From Massilia sp. (lineage in GTDB: Bacteria > Pseudomonadota > Gammaproteobacteria > Burkholderiales > Burkholderiaceae_D): a stretch of 42,047 nucleotides of DNA. Below are positions 23,762 through 30,711 of this stretch, piece by piece. The stretch spans positions 1 through 42,047 of the forward strand of contig JANYGW010000219.1 in NCBI GenBank assembly GCA_025359245.1, in the 5' to 3' direction. Each line of letters starts with the position of its first letter. Position 1 is the stretch's first letter. The notes below the pieces were generated by a model that was given only the letters and a program-made list of their open reading frames with translations, did no database searches and was not told the DNA's origin. The position numbers were made by a program, and so were the translations under genes.

Positions 23762-25465
23762 TTACTGAAAAAGAATGCGACCGCCGGAATGCGGACCGGC
23801 CTCCGAAAAATAGCGAAACTTCAGGCTGCCTTTGGCCTGCTCGTGCAGCAGTTCTAGCGACACCACCTGGCCGGGGCCGATCATCTGCTGGAATTTGAGC
23901 GCGAGCACCGCGTGGAATTGCGGCGGCAGCGAAAAATGCGCGCGCCCGAAGTGGATCGCCCAATCGAGCTGCGCGACGCCGGGCAAAACCGGCGCGTCTT
24001 TGAAATGGCCGTCGAAATAGAGCAGATCGGGCGGCACCCGCACTTCCAGCAGCACGCGCAGCGGCGCCGACTCCAGCACGCGCACACCCGGCAGCGACGG
24101 CCGTTCGCCAGTGCCCTCGTCGAACAGGGCGAGCAGCAGCGCGTGGGGGCTTTTGCCCTGGGCGTCGAGCGGCAGCTGGGCCGGATAGCGCCAGCGGCGC
24201 GGCAGACCGGCCGCCTCCACGGTGGCAGCGAGCAGCGCGCGCAGGCGCCGGTTCAGCGCCAGCTTGCCCTCGGACGCCAGCAGCGCCCGACCCTCGGCGG
24301 ACGGCACCACGATGGCCGCCAGACCTGGCCGCTGGCCGCGCGCTTCCGGACAAAAGACCATGCGCGCCTCCAGCACCAGCGGGCATGCAAGCAGCGCAGC
24401 CTCCAGCGCGTCGAGCGAAATGCGCTTTTCTTCCACCTTGACGATCCGGTCGCTGCGCCCGAGCAGCAGAAAACCACCGCTGTCCGCCGGCGCCACCCGG
24501 TCGGCCAGCGCCACCCAGCAGTCGCCGGCATGCGCCGACTGCACTTCGAGCAGGCCGTCGGCGCCGGCACGCCAGGAAACGCCGGGCAAGGCCTGCCAGC
24601 CGCCAGCGTCGCCCGCAAGCCGCTGGCGCCAGCCGATGCCGCCCGTCTCCGAGCTGCCGTACACTTCCACCGGTACCTTGCCGAGCAAGTCGCTGGCGTT
24701 GGCTGCCGCCTCGGGTTCCAGCATGCCGCCCGACGAAAACACGGCACGCAGATTGGCGGCAGCTGCCTGCCAGTCGATGTGGTCGGGCAGGCGTTTCAGG
24801 TGCGCCGGACTGGCGACCAGCGCGCAGCGCCCCTGCCCCAGCGCTTGCGCCAGCTGCTCGGGAAAGAACAGACTGTGAGCATGGATCGGGCGGCCAGCAG
24901 CGAGCGGCCACAGCACCTTGAACAGCAGGCCATAGATATGCTGGTGCGAGACGGTCGCCACGATCGCGCTCGGCCCAAGCAACGCGCCAAATTGCGTCTC
25001 CAGCGTCGCCACTTCGGCGCTCAGCTGCGAGAATTGCTTCGGGATCGCCTGCGCGGCGCCGGTGCTGCCCGAGGTATGCACGACCAGCGCCGAAAACGCC
25101 GGCGCGGCTGCGTGCCAGGCCAGCTCGCAGGCGTCGTCCGCGGCCGGCAGCGCAGGCCGGAATTCGTCGGGGAATTCGCCGAAAAACGCGTCCACCGAAA
25201 CGGCCAGCGCGGCGCAGCTGGCCGGCAGCGTATCGGCCGTCAGCCAGACGGTTTTCCCGGCCAGCCAGGCGCCCATCAGCGCCGCGCCGAACTCGATGCT
25301 ATCGGCCAGGTACAAAGCCACGCTGTGCCCCGGTGTACGCAGCGCCAGCGCGCGCCAGGCCGCCGTCCGCGCGAGAAATTCGCCGTGCAGGACCGCGCGT
25401 CCGTCGCGCCAGCCGGTCAGCGCATGGGGACCGCGCCGTTCGATATCAAGGAAAAAATCAGACAT
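23762..25465 (-). CDS. Fused AMP-ligase and thioester dehydratase (ApeH-ApeI fusion)
   Basis: 567 aa. Residues 1-~450 are an adenylate-forming ligase: P-loop HTSGSTG (130-136), VYGSSETGGIGWR (268-280), GRSDRIVKVEEKRIS (336-350) and Lys438 in AQGKSP. Residues ~455-567 are a hotdog dehydratase with FDGHFKDAPVLPGVAQLDWA (His487), the ApeI/FabA-like active site. The ligase should activate the aryl acid (4-coumarate if the lyase is a TAL, otherwise 4-hydroxybenzoate) and load it on an ACP; the dehydratase domain would act with ApeP in each extension cycle. E. coli encodes these as two genes, apeH and apeI. The start overlaps the previous gene by 8 bases. Confidence 0.9.
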   Translation of the reverse strand: MSDFFLDIERRGPHALTGWRDGRAVLHGEFLARTAAWRALALRTPGHSVALYLADSIEFGAALMGAWLAGKTVWLTADTLPASCAALAVSVDAFFGEFPDEFRPALPAADDACELAWHAAAPAFSALVVHTSGSTGAAQAIPKQFSQLSAEVATLETQFGALLGPSAIVATVSHQHIYGLLFKVLWPLAAGRPIHAHSLFFPEQLAQALGQGRCALVASPAHLKRLPDHIDWQAAAANLRAVFSSGGMLEPEAAANASDLLGKVPVEVYGSSETGGIGWRQRLAGDAGGWQALPGVSWRAGADGLLEVQSAHAGDCWVALADRVAPADSGGFLLLGRSDRIVKVEEKRISLDALEAALLACPLVLEARMVFCPEARGQRPGLAAIVVPSAEGRALLASEGKLALNRRLRALLAATVEAAGLPRRWRYPAQLPLDAQGKSPHALLLALFDEGTGERPSLPGVRVLESAPLRVLLEVRVPPDLLYFDGHFKDAPVLPGVAQLDWAIHFGRAHFSLPPQFHAVLALKFQQMIGPGQVVSLELLHEQAKGSLKFRYFSEAGPHSGGRILFQ

Positions 25466-26000
25466 GGTGCAGCCGTTTGAAGCGCCGCCGCAGCAGCAGT
25501 TCGCCGCCCAGCAGAAGGCCCATCAGCAGATACGATATGACGCCCGTGTACAGCGACCAGAGGGCCTCGGTACTCCACAGCGCCAAGACCAGCGCGAGCG
25601 TGCCGTTGAAGACGAAGAAAACACACCACACCTGCGTCACGCGGCGCGTATAGCCGATCGCGGCATCCGGAAAATCGGGCTCGCGCAGGCGCGCCAGGCG
25701 TTCGATCATCGATGGCGGCACGAACAGGCTGTAGCCGAAGGCGGCCAGCAGCGCGGCGTTGACCAGCACCGGATACAGCTTCAAGGGCAGCATCGCGTTG
25801 GCCGCCACCGCGGCTCCGGCCAGCAGCAGAGCGCCAAACGCCGACCAGCGCGCCAGCGCGCTCACCTTCAGCGACGGCACGCGGCTCGCCGCCGCCAGCA
25901 GCAGCACGCAAGCGAGCCAGCGCGGCTCGACCCGCCCATGCCCGAACCAGATCAGCAGCGGGTAAAGCACGGTGAGCACGACCGTCAGCGCGGCCAGCAA
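25458..26000 (-). CDS. COG4648-type inner-membrane protein, ApeG-like
   Basis: ~180 aa with at least five hydrophobic helices (LAALTVVLTVLYPLLIWFGHG; WSAFGALLLAGAAVAANAML; VLVNAALLAAFGYSLFVP; VWCVFFVFNGTLALVLALWS; GVISYLLMGLLLGGELLLRR) and a basic C-terminus. The position between the second ACP and the ligase is that of apeG; function is unknown. The start is uncertain: homologous-looking sequence begins VIKSPLLAAL, but that codon is GTC followed by ATA. The first canonical start is TTG at 26000, while GGAG sits at ideal distance from the ATA at 26010-26012. Confidence 0.8.
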   Translation of the reverse strand: MLAALTVVLTVLYPLLIWFGHGRVEPRWLACVLLLAAASRVPSLKVSALARWSAFGALLLAGAAVAANAMLPLKLYPVLVNAALLAAFGYSLFVPPSMIERLARLREPDFPDAAIGYTRRVTQVWCVFFVFNGTLALVLALWSTEALWSLYTGVISYLLMGLLLGGELLLRRRFKRLHHV

Positions 26001-26008
26001 CGGCGACT

Positions 26009-26281
26009 TTATGACGGCTGCTCCGCGGCCAGGCCGGCCAGCGCATTGACCACGTCGCCGATCGTGCGGATCGACTTGAATACCGCCGGCGCGATGCGCC
26101 GTCCGGTCAGTTTGGTCATGGTCACGGCCAGGTCGGCCGCGTCGATGCTGTCGATATCGAGATCGTCGTACAGCGACGAAGCCGGAGTCAGGGCCTGGCG
26201 ATCGAGCTCGAACATCTCGGTCAGCAGATCGGCGACCCACGTGAACAGGGCATCCTGGTTCATTGTGCTGATATCGACCAT
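26009..26281 (-). CDS. Acyl carrier protein, ApeF-like
   Basis: 90 aa. The phosphopantetheine site is Ser45 in LDIDSIDAADL. The N-terminal extension MVDISTMNQDALFTWVADLLTEMFELD and the basic second half (KLTGRRIAPAVFKSIRTIGD) differ from the neighbouring ACP, so the two probably have distinct roles, for example starter versus extension carrier. An AAGGAG ribosome site lies 5-6 bases before the ATG, the strongest in the operon, which fits a protein needed in excess. Confidence 0.92.
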   Translation of the reverse strand: MVDISTMNQDALFTWVADLLTEMFELDRQALTPASSLYDDLDIDSIDAADLAVTMTKLTGRRIAPAVFKSIRTIGDVVNALAGLAAEQPS

Positions 26282-26290
26282 GGCAGCTCC

Positions 26291-26545
26291 TTATTTGGTC
26301 CGGTTCGCTTCGATCAATGCGGCCAGCGCGCGCACCGAGGCAAAATGGCGGCGCGTGTCCTCGGCCTCGGCCGACAGCGTGATGCCGTAGCGCTTTTGCA
26401 GCGCCACGCCGATTTCAAGCGCATCGATCGAATCGAGTCCGAGTCCGTCGACGAACAGGGCGCCATCGCTGTCGATGTCGGCCACGGTGACGTCTTCGAG
26501 CTGCAGTACTTCGATGATCAGTTGTTTCACTTCTTGTTCAAGCAT
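26291..26545 (-). CDS. Acyl carrier protein, ApeE-like
   Basis: 84 aa. The phosphopantetheine site is Ser39 in LGLDSIDALEIGVAL. Acidic helix I (MLEQEVKQLIIEVLQLEDV) and the helix III region TRRHFASVRALAALI are normal for type II ACPs. The start overlaps the acyltransferase stop by 8 bases. In Xenorhabdus both ACPs take part in polyene assembly. Confidence 0.92.
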   Translation of the reverse strand: MLEQEVKQLIIEVLQLEDVTVADIDSDGALFVDGLGLDSIDALEIGVALQKRYGITLSAEAEDTRRHFASVRALAALIEANRTK

Positions 26546-27311
26546 GGTTCGCGCTTTCTTGGGTAAGGTATTGTTGAAGGTAGTCGGTCAGGCGGCGCGC
26601 CGCGATCGGGTCCGGGACGCCGCCGTCGGTGAAGCGCGCGACCTGGATGTCGTCGCCAACTTCGAAATGAAAGCTCGAGCGCCGCACAGGCACGCGCCAC
26701 CACGGCACACCTTTGGCCAGCATCGTCGGCCGGCAGCGGATCCGAATCGGCGTGAGCGCAATGCCGCCGCGCACGGCAATGTTGGCGGCGCCGCGCTTGA
26801 GCGCATTGGCGCCGCTGGTCGGGGTACGGGTGCCTTCCGGGAAAACGATCAGATTGCTGCCTGCGCGCAGCGAGGCGATGCCATCTTCGACCAGTTGCGC
26901 GCCCTGGTCGTTGGCGAGGTAGCGCGCGGTGCGCACCGCGCCGCCGGTGAAGGGATTGCGCAGCAGGCCGCTCTTGACGATGCAGTCGGCGTTCTTCACG
27001 AACGCCATCAGGAAACACGTGTCGATCAGCGTCGGATGGTTGGCCACGATCAGCAAGCCGCTGCGCGCCAGTTTGTCGAGCCCGACGATCTCAAAGCGCA
27101 ATATGCCGAGCAGGCGCAGCATGCCGACGAACGCGCGCAACGTGTGGCGAATCAGGCCGCGCGCCGCACGCACGCGCGCCTCGCGCGGATGCACCAGCAA
27201 TGCCAGCAAGGGAAACAGCAGCAAACGCAGCACCAGGCCCGCAAGGCCGAACCAGGTGAAACCGATCGCGGTGGCGACGACCCGCCAGTAACGCCCAACG
27301 CGTTCAGTCAT
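26538..27311 (-). CDS. PlsC-type 1-acylglycerol-3-phosphate acyltransferase, ApeD-like
   Basis: 257 aa from the ATG at 27311, which overlaps the ApeC-like stop by 8 bases. A hydrophobic N-terminal region (WFGLAGLVLRLLLFPLLALLV) precedes the acyltransferase block: NHPTLID (H-x4-D), VKSGLLRNPFTGGAVRTARYL, and FPEGTRT. It should transfer an acyl group to a lipid acceptor at the inner membrane. The operon thus has two acyltransferases of different families, as other aryl-polyene loci do. The 293-aa open frame from 27419 begins inside the previous gene and is rejected. Confidence 0.87.
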   Translation of the reverse strand: MTERVGRYWRVVATAIGFTWFGLAGLVLRLLLFPLLALLVHPREARVRAARGLIRHTLRAFVGMLRLLGILRFEIVGLDKLARSGLLIVANHPTLIDTCFLMAFVKNADCIVKSGLLRNPFTGGAVRTARYLANDQGAQLVEDGIASLRAGSNLIVFPEGTRTPTSGANALKRGAANIAVRGGIALTPIRIRCRPTMLAKGVPWWRVPVRRSSFHFEVGDDIQVARFTDGGVPDPIAARRLTDYLQQYLTQESANHA

Positions 27312-28038
27312 CGCGCGTCCAGGTCCAGCGCCGCCGGTCGGCCGCGCGCTCCATGCGCGTCTGACCGCTGATCTGAAATTGCAGCACTTCGAGCGCGCCT
27401 GGCTGCCTGGGCGACGCATGTGCGCCGGGGTCGGCGCGCCAGGCCAGCCGGATCGCGCGCTCGGCTGCCGGCACCATCAGCCAGGCATACGCGTGCGGCT
27501 GCTCGTCGCACTCCTCGAAGCGTTCCAGCGGCGGCGGCAGGCTGGCGTCGCAGGCCACCAGCAGCACCATCGGCGCGCCGTCGGCCAGCAAACCGCAGGC
27601 CTCGATCACGGCATGTTCGACTGTGGCGCTGCCGGCCGCGACGGCGATATGGTTGCTGCGCTCGCCGCGCGCGATCGAGAACAGGCCGGCATTGGCGTTA
27701 TGCACGGCCAGCCCGAAGGCGGTCGGCGACAAGGGTTCGTCGCGCGCCAGGTCGGTGAGCAGTCCCACGGCGCGCGCGACTTCGCCGTGGCGCGAGCAAA
27801 ACACGGTGGGGACATTGGCCAGTCCTTCCATGCACTGATAGGCCACCTCGAGCGCCATCTTGCCGAGCGTGCCGGCGCGCCGACGCAGCATCGGCGCGAG
27901 CTGGCGCACCGGCGCATCTTCGCCCATGGCGATCAGATGGGGCGCGCCGGCCCAGGCCTGCCAGGCTTCCGGCGTGGTCAGGCCGGGCGCCCAGGCAGCG
28001 TGCCTGGCGATGGAAAAATGGACGTCGTTGACACGCAT
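27304..28038 (-). CDS. Ketosynthase-like chain-length factor, ApeC-like
   Basis: 244 aa, far shorter than a full ketosynthase, matching the 'beta-ketoacyl synthase-like N-terminal' family of ApeC. Typical segments are TLGKMALEVAYQCMEGL, VFCSRHGEVARAVGLLTDLARDEPLSPTAFGLAVHNANAGLFSIAR and SATVEHAVIEACGLLADGAPMVLLVACD. No active-site cysteine follows the NANAG turn, so it should not condense by itself; in Xenorhabdus such a subunit pairs with ApeO. First gene of the operon. I prefer the ATG at 28038, with GAGGA upstream; a GTG at 28050 sits too close to that site. Confidence 0.85.
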   Translation of the reverse strand: MRVNDVHFSIARHAAWAPGLTTPEAWQAWAGAPHLIAMGEDAPVRQLAPMLRRRAGTLGKMALEVAYQCMEGLANVPTVFCSRHGEVARAVGLLTDLARDEPLSPTAFGLAVHNANAGLFSIARGERSNHIAVAAGSATVEHAVIEACGLLADGAPMVLLVACDASLPPPLERFEECDEQPHAYAWLMVPAAERAIRLAWRADPGAHASPRQPGALEVLQFQISGQTRMERAADRRRWTWTRDD

Positions 28039-28097
28039 GCTGGTACGCACTTCCTCATGGTCTGCGCCCGGGACGGCGCCTTTCGAACAAAAGTGAA

Positions 28098-28103
28098 ATT
28101 ATA
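28098..28103 (-). promoter_or_regulatory. Likely -10 element of the aryl-polyene operon promoter
   Basis: On the minus strand this is a perfect TATAAT preceded by GCA, ~60 bases before the ApeC-like start. The expected -35 region (about ATGTGT, 17-bp spacer) is poor, which suggests dependence on an activator. No other promoter-like sequence is evident inside the tightly packed operon. Confidence 0.45.
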
Positions 28104-28283
28104 TGCGAGAGCCATGGCGCACACATAGCTTTAGTTGCAATGCAGCAATGAATGATCGCAGGAACAACAGATGTTCATTTTGACCTGCTGAGCGGAGCGA
28201 AAAGAGTAGGCCGGGCTCGGCAGCGCCAAGTCCTTGAACCATGCCGTCCCGCACAAAGAACAAAATTGGTTGGAGACAGTGGT

Positions 28284-28478
28284 GTGCCCGATCAAGCAGA
28301 CAGCGTGCAAGACGTCACGCGCGCCATCGAACTGATCAAACTTGCAGAATGGGCGCTTGCACGACCGCGCCAGCTCGCTATTATTGGACGGTTCTACAGC
28401 ACGCGAAACTGGCGACTGGCTTTGCCCGACGCCGCCATCACAATAGTCAATCACGACACACATTCGGAACCTACTTGA
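28284..28478 (+). CDS. Small hypothetical protein overlapping the next gene
   Basis: 64 aa from a GTG with GGAGA (28272-28276) at good spacing. Contains an amphipathic stretch (DVTRAIELIKLAEWALARPRQLAIIGRFY) and ends ...HSEPT. Its stop overlaps the start of the Ala/Pro-rich protein gene as TGATG, a classic coupling arrangement, which is the main reason to list it. Third-position GC is clearly lower than in flanking genes, so it may be a chance ORF or a decayed gene. The region 28051-28283 otherwise holds the operon promoter and nothing I recognise. Confidence 0.3.
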   Translation: MPDQADSVQDVTRAIELIKLAEWALARPRQLAIIGRFYSTRNWRLALPDAAITIVNHDTHSEPT

Positions 28479-29896
28479 TGGCCCACCTGATTAGCAAGAC
28501 CCTGCTCGCCCTCGGCATTTCGATGGCGGCGACCGCGCTGTGCGCAGCGCCGGCTAGCGCCGCCGACGCGAAAAAGCCAGCCAAGGCCAAGTCCAAAAGC
28601 AGCAAATCCAAAGTCAAGGTGCTGGCCGGCGACGAAGGTTCGATCCGCCCGGCCACGCCCGAAGACGAGCCGGACATCAAGGACAACAAGGTAATGCAGT
28701 TCAATTGCGAACTTGGCGCCAGCATTACGATCTACACCAATGAAGCAGACAGCGCGCACCTGGCGCTGCGCTGGAAAAAGCGCTTGCACCGGCTGACCCG
28801 GGTTGGCACCACCACCGGCGCCGACCGCTTCGAGAACCCGAATTTCGGCCTGGTCTGGATCGGCATTCCGGCCAAGGGCATGCTGCTCGATTCGCGCATG
28901 AACCGCCAGCTGGCCAATGAATGCAAGAGCCTGGAACAGGAAGCCTTCGTGCCGCAGCCAGTCGAAGCCGCCCCAATCATCGACGCCGCCGCGCCTAGCC
29001 CGGCGGCATTGGGCGCCGTGGTCGGCATGCCGCAGGCGGCGCCGATCGGCGTGATCACGCGGCCGGGCACTGCCGTCCCGGCCGTGCCTGGTGCGGCTGT
29101 TGCACCGACAGTGCCTGCGGCGCCAGTTCCGCAAGCCACGCCTGCCGCCGCACCGGTCGCCGGCGCGGCGGTGGCGCCGGCAGTCCCTGTTGCTCCAATC
29201 GTGGTCGAGCCGATCATGAAGCCGCTGTCCACCACGCCGCAGCCGGTTGCCACCCCGGTGCAAGCTGCTCCGGCAGCAGCTACTCCGGCAGCAGCTACTC
29301 CGGCACCCCTCGCACCAGCACCAGCGGCGCCGCCAGTGCAGCCAACGCCAGCCGATCCGGCCATGAAGCCGATGTTCAAGACACCCGCCAGCCAGCCTGC
29401 AATCGTGGCGCCGCAGACGGCGCCGGCAACGACAACGCCAGTTGCGGCGCCAGTTGCTGCTCCAGCCGTTGTCGCCCCGTCGGCCGTGGCCGTGGCGCAA
29501 GTGGCGCCGGCCGCAGCAACACCGGCCGTGGCCACCCCGCCAGTGCAGCCGGCGGCGGTTCCAGCCGTCACCGCACCGTCCGTGCCGCCAGCCACCACCG
29601 TGAAAGCGCCGTTCAAGGCGCCTGCAGCGCAGCCTGCCACAGTGCCACAAACGGCGCCAGCAGTCGTTGTGCCAGCCACTATTCCGACAGTAGCGGCCCC
29701 CGCAGTTGTGGATCCTGCAGTCCAGGCGGCGCCGGCCGAATCGACCATGAAGCCCTTGTTCAAGGCGCCGAAAACTGCGGCGGCCCCGGTGGTAGCGCCA
29801 GCGCCAGCCGCACCGGCGTCGAATGAGTTCAAACCGAAAGTGCCGCCGACGGCTGAGCCGGCGCCAGCCGTACCAGGACCGGCAGTGAAAGAATAA
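28478..29896 (+). CDS. Secreted Ala/Pro-rich repeat protein of unknown function
   Basis: 472 aa. A signal peptide (MAHLISKTLLALGISMAATALCAAPASA) is followed by a lysine-rich segment (KKPAKAKSKSSKSK), then a folded-looking domain (~45-150) with FNCELGASITIYTNEADSAHLALRWKKRLHRLTRVGTTTGADRFENPNFGLVWIGIPAKGMLLDSRMNRQLANECK. The remaining ~300 residues are low-complexity Ala/Pro/Val with four spaced copies of a short motif like MKPLFKAP/MKPMFKTP/VKAPFKAP. Proline-rich tails of this kind span the periplasm or cell wall. I do not recognise the folded domain. The start is chosen at the ATG before the signal peptide; the open frame extends upstream without coding character. Confidence 0.8.
   Translation: MAHLISKTLLALGISMAATALCAAPASAADAKKPAKAKSKSSKSKVKVLAGDEGSIRPATPEDEPDIKDNKVMQFNCELGASITIYTNEADSAHLALRWKKRLHRLTRVGTTTGADRFENPNFGLVWIGIPAKGMLLDSRMNRQLANECKSLEQEAFVPQPVEAAPIIDAAAPSPAALGAVVGMPQAAPIGVITRPGTAVPAVPGAAVAPTVPAAPVPQATPAAAPVAGAAVAPAVPVAPIVVEPIMKPLSTTPQPVATPVQAAPAAATPAAATPAPLAPAPAAPPVQPTPADPAMKPMFKTPASQPAIVAPQTAPATTTPVAAPVAAPAVVAPSAVAVAQVAPAAATPAVATPPVQPAAVPAVTAPSVPPATTVKAPFKAPAAQPATVPQTAPAVVVPATIPTVAAPAVVDPAVQAAPAESTMKPLFKAPKTAAAPVVAPAPAAPASNEFKPKVPPTAEPAPAVPGPAVKE
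29271..29300 (+). repeat. 15-bp exact tandem repeat, two copies
   Basis: CGGCAGCAGCTACTC occurs twice in direct tandem inside the Ala/Pro-rich coding region and encodes PAAAT-type units. It keeps the frame and marks a site where the tail can grow or shrink by slippage. Confidence 0.8.
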
Positions 29897-29978
29897 GCAC
29901 AAGCCAGGACGCGGGACGAGCCTATTCGGCGCCGGCTGGCGAAGTTCAAGCCGTAGCCGGAACCGACTACCCACGTCG

Positions 29979-30158
29979 CTAACTTGGCTGATGGTCGGGC
30001 GATCGGCGCGACGTGATGTCGACTACTTCGCACCGCTCGCGCGCCGCACATTCATCGGCGACCTTGAGTGCAACGTCGGCCATGATTTCCATGGACAGCC
30101 GGGCACGTTCGTCCGCGCTGCGAAAAGCAACCAACAAGGCGGCTTCGCGCGCAGGCAG
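29979..30158 (-). pseudogene. Possible small protein with displaced start
   Basis: A minus-strand frame of 59 codons reads LPAREAALLVAFRSADERARLSMEIM and continues ADVALKVADECAARE, a convincing helical protein sequence, up to a TAG at 29979-29981. There is no ATG in frame; an ATG at 30160-30162 begins MTA in the next frame, so removing one base in the first ~12 nt would restore M-T-A-A-R-E. Either a rare CTG/TTG start is used or the start is frameshifted. No family recognised. The rest of 29897-30282 shows nothing else. Confidence 0.35.
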
Positions 30159-30282
30159 TCATTCGTCACTGGGAGGTCCGAGATTTGATCAAACCTTCCA
30201 ATCCACTTTATTCGTTATGGTCACCGCCCGTCTGTAAACGCTGTGCGCATGCCAGGGCGCTGGCGAATGCGATCGGAGCCGG

Positions 30283-30711
30283 CTAAGCGTCCGGCGCAGG
30301 CGCTGGCAGCAGCGCGCGTATCGGCTCGGGCAGCGGAACCGATTTTTGGGCAGGAAAATCGACCCACACCACCTTGGCGCCACCTTCGGCGTGCAGCGCG
30401 CCCGGTTCGCCGTCGGCGCCGACCAGGCGGATTTCATGCGTCATGCCGAAGCTGGAACACCCGGGCGGGCCGACCAGCGTGCGCACTTCGATCTCGCCCG
30501 GATAGGTCAGCTGCTTCAGGAAGCTGCAGTTGGCACTGATGATGACCGGCCCCTGCCCGCCCGCATCGGGCGCACAGTCGATCTGGTCGAACCAGGCGAT
30601 GCGCGCCGTCTCGAAATAGCGGAAGTAGATGGTGTTGTTGACGTGGCCCATCGCGTCCATGTCGCCCCAGCGGATCGGCATGCGCATCGTGTGGACCAGC
30701 CGCTGCGTCAT
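30283..30711 (-). CDS. 4HBT-family acyl-CoA thioesterase
   Basis: 142 aa hotdog protein: MPIRWGDMDAMGHVNNTIYFRYFETARIAWFD is the classic 4HBT/YbgC active site with the aspartate, the GHVNN turn and the long helix. SFLKQLTYPGEIEVRT and GGAKVVWVDF complete the fold. It cleaves acyl-CoA, probably of medium or short chain. The start ATG overlaps the SDR stop (ATGA), so the two are translated together; the pair may belong to fatty acid or hydroxyacyl-CoA metabolism. The longer 219-aa frame is a shadow of the SDR gene. Confidence 0.9.
   Translation of the reverse strand: MTQRLVHTMRMPIRWGDMDAMGHVNNTIYFRYFETARIAWFDQIDCAPDAGGQGPVIISANCSFLKQLTYPGEIEVRTLVGPPGCSSFGMTHEIRLVGADGEPGALHAEGGAKVVWVDFPAQKSVPLPEPIRALLPAPAPDA

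Noticed and set aside
28131..28463. Minus-strand 110-aa ORF upstream of the pigment operon
   Set aside because: Cys-rich without motifs and covers the region of the plus-strand small ORF that has a ribosome site; no support.
29271..29300. Short-spaced repeats as a CRISPR array
   Set aside because: Only two adjacent copies without spacers, in frame inside a coding region; no cas genes in the window.
28451..29974. Minus-strand ORF of 507 aa, very Arg/Cys/Gly-rich, and another of 439 aa
   Set aside because: Antisense of the Ala/Pro-rich coding region; composition is a mirror of the repeat codons and no start or domain is evident.
29991..30237. Two short plus-strand ORFs
   Set aside because: Shadows of the minus-strand helical peptide at 29979-30158; Ser/Arg-rich and without ribosome sites.
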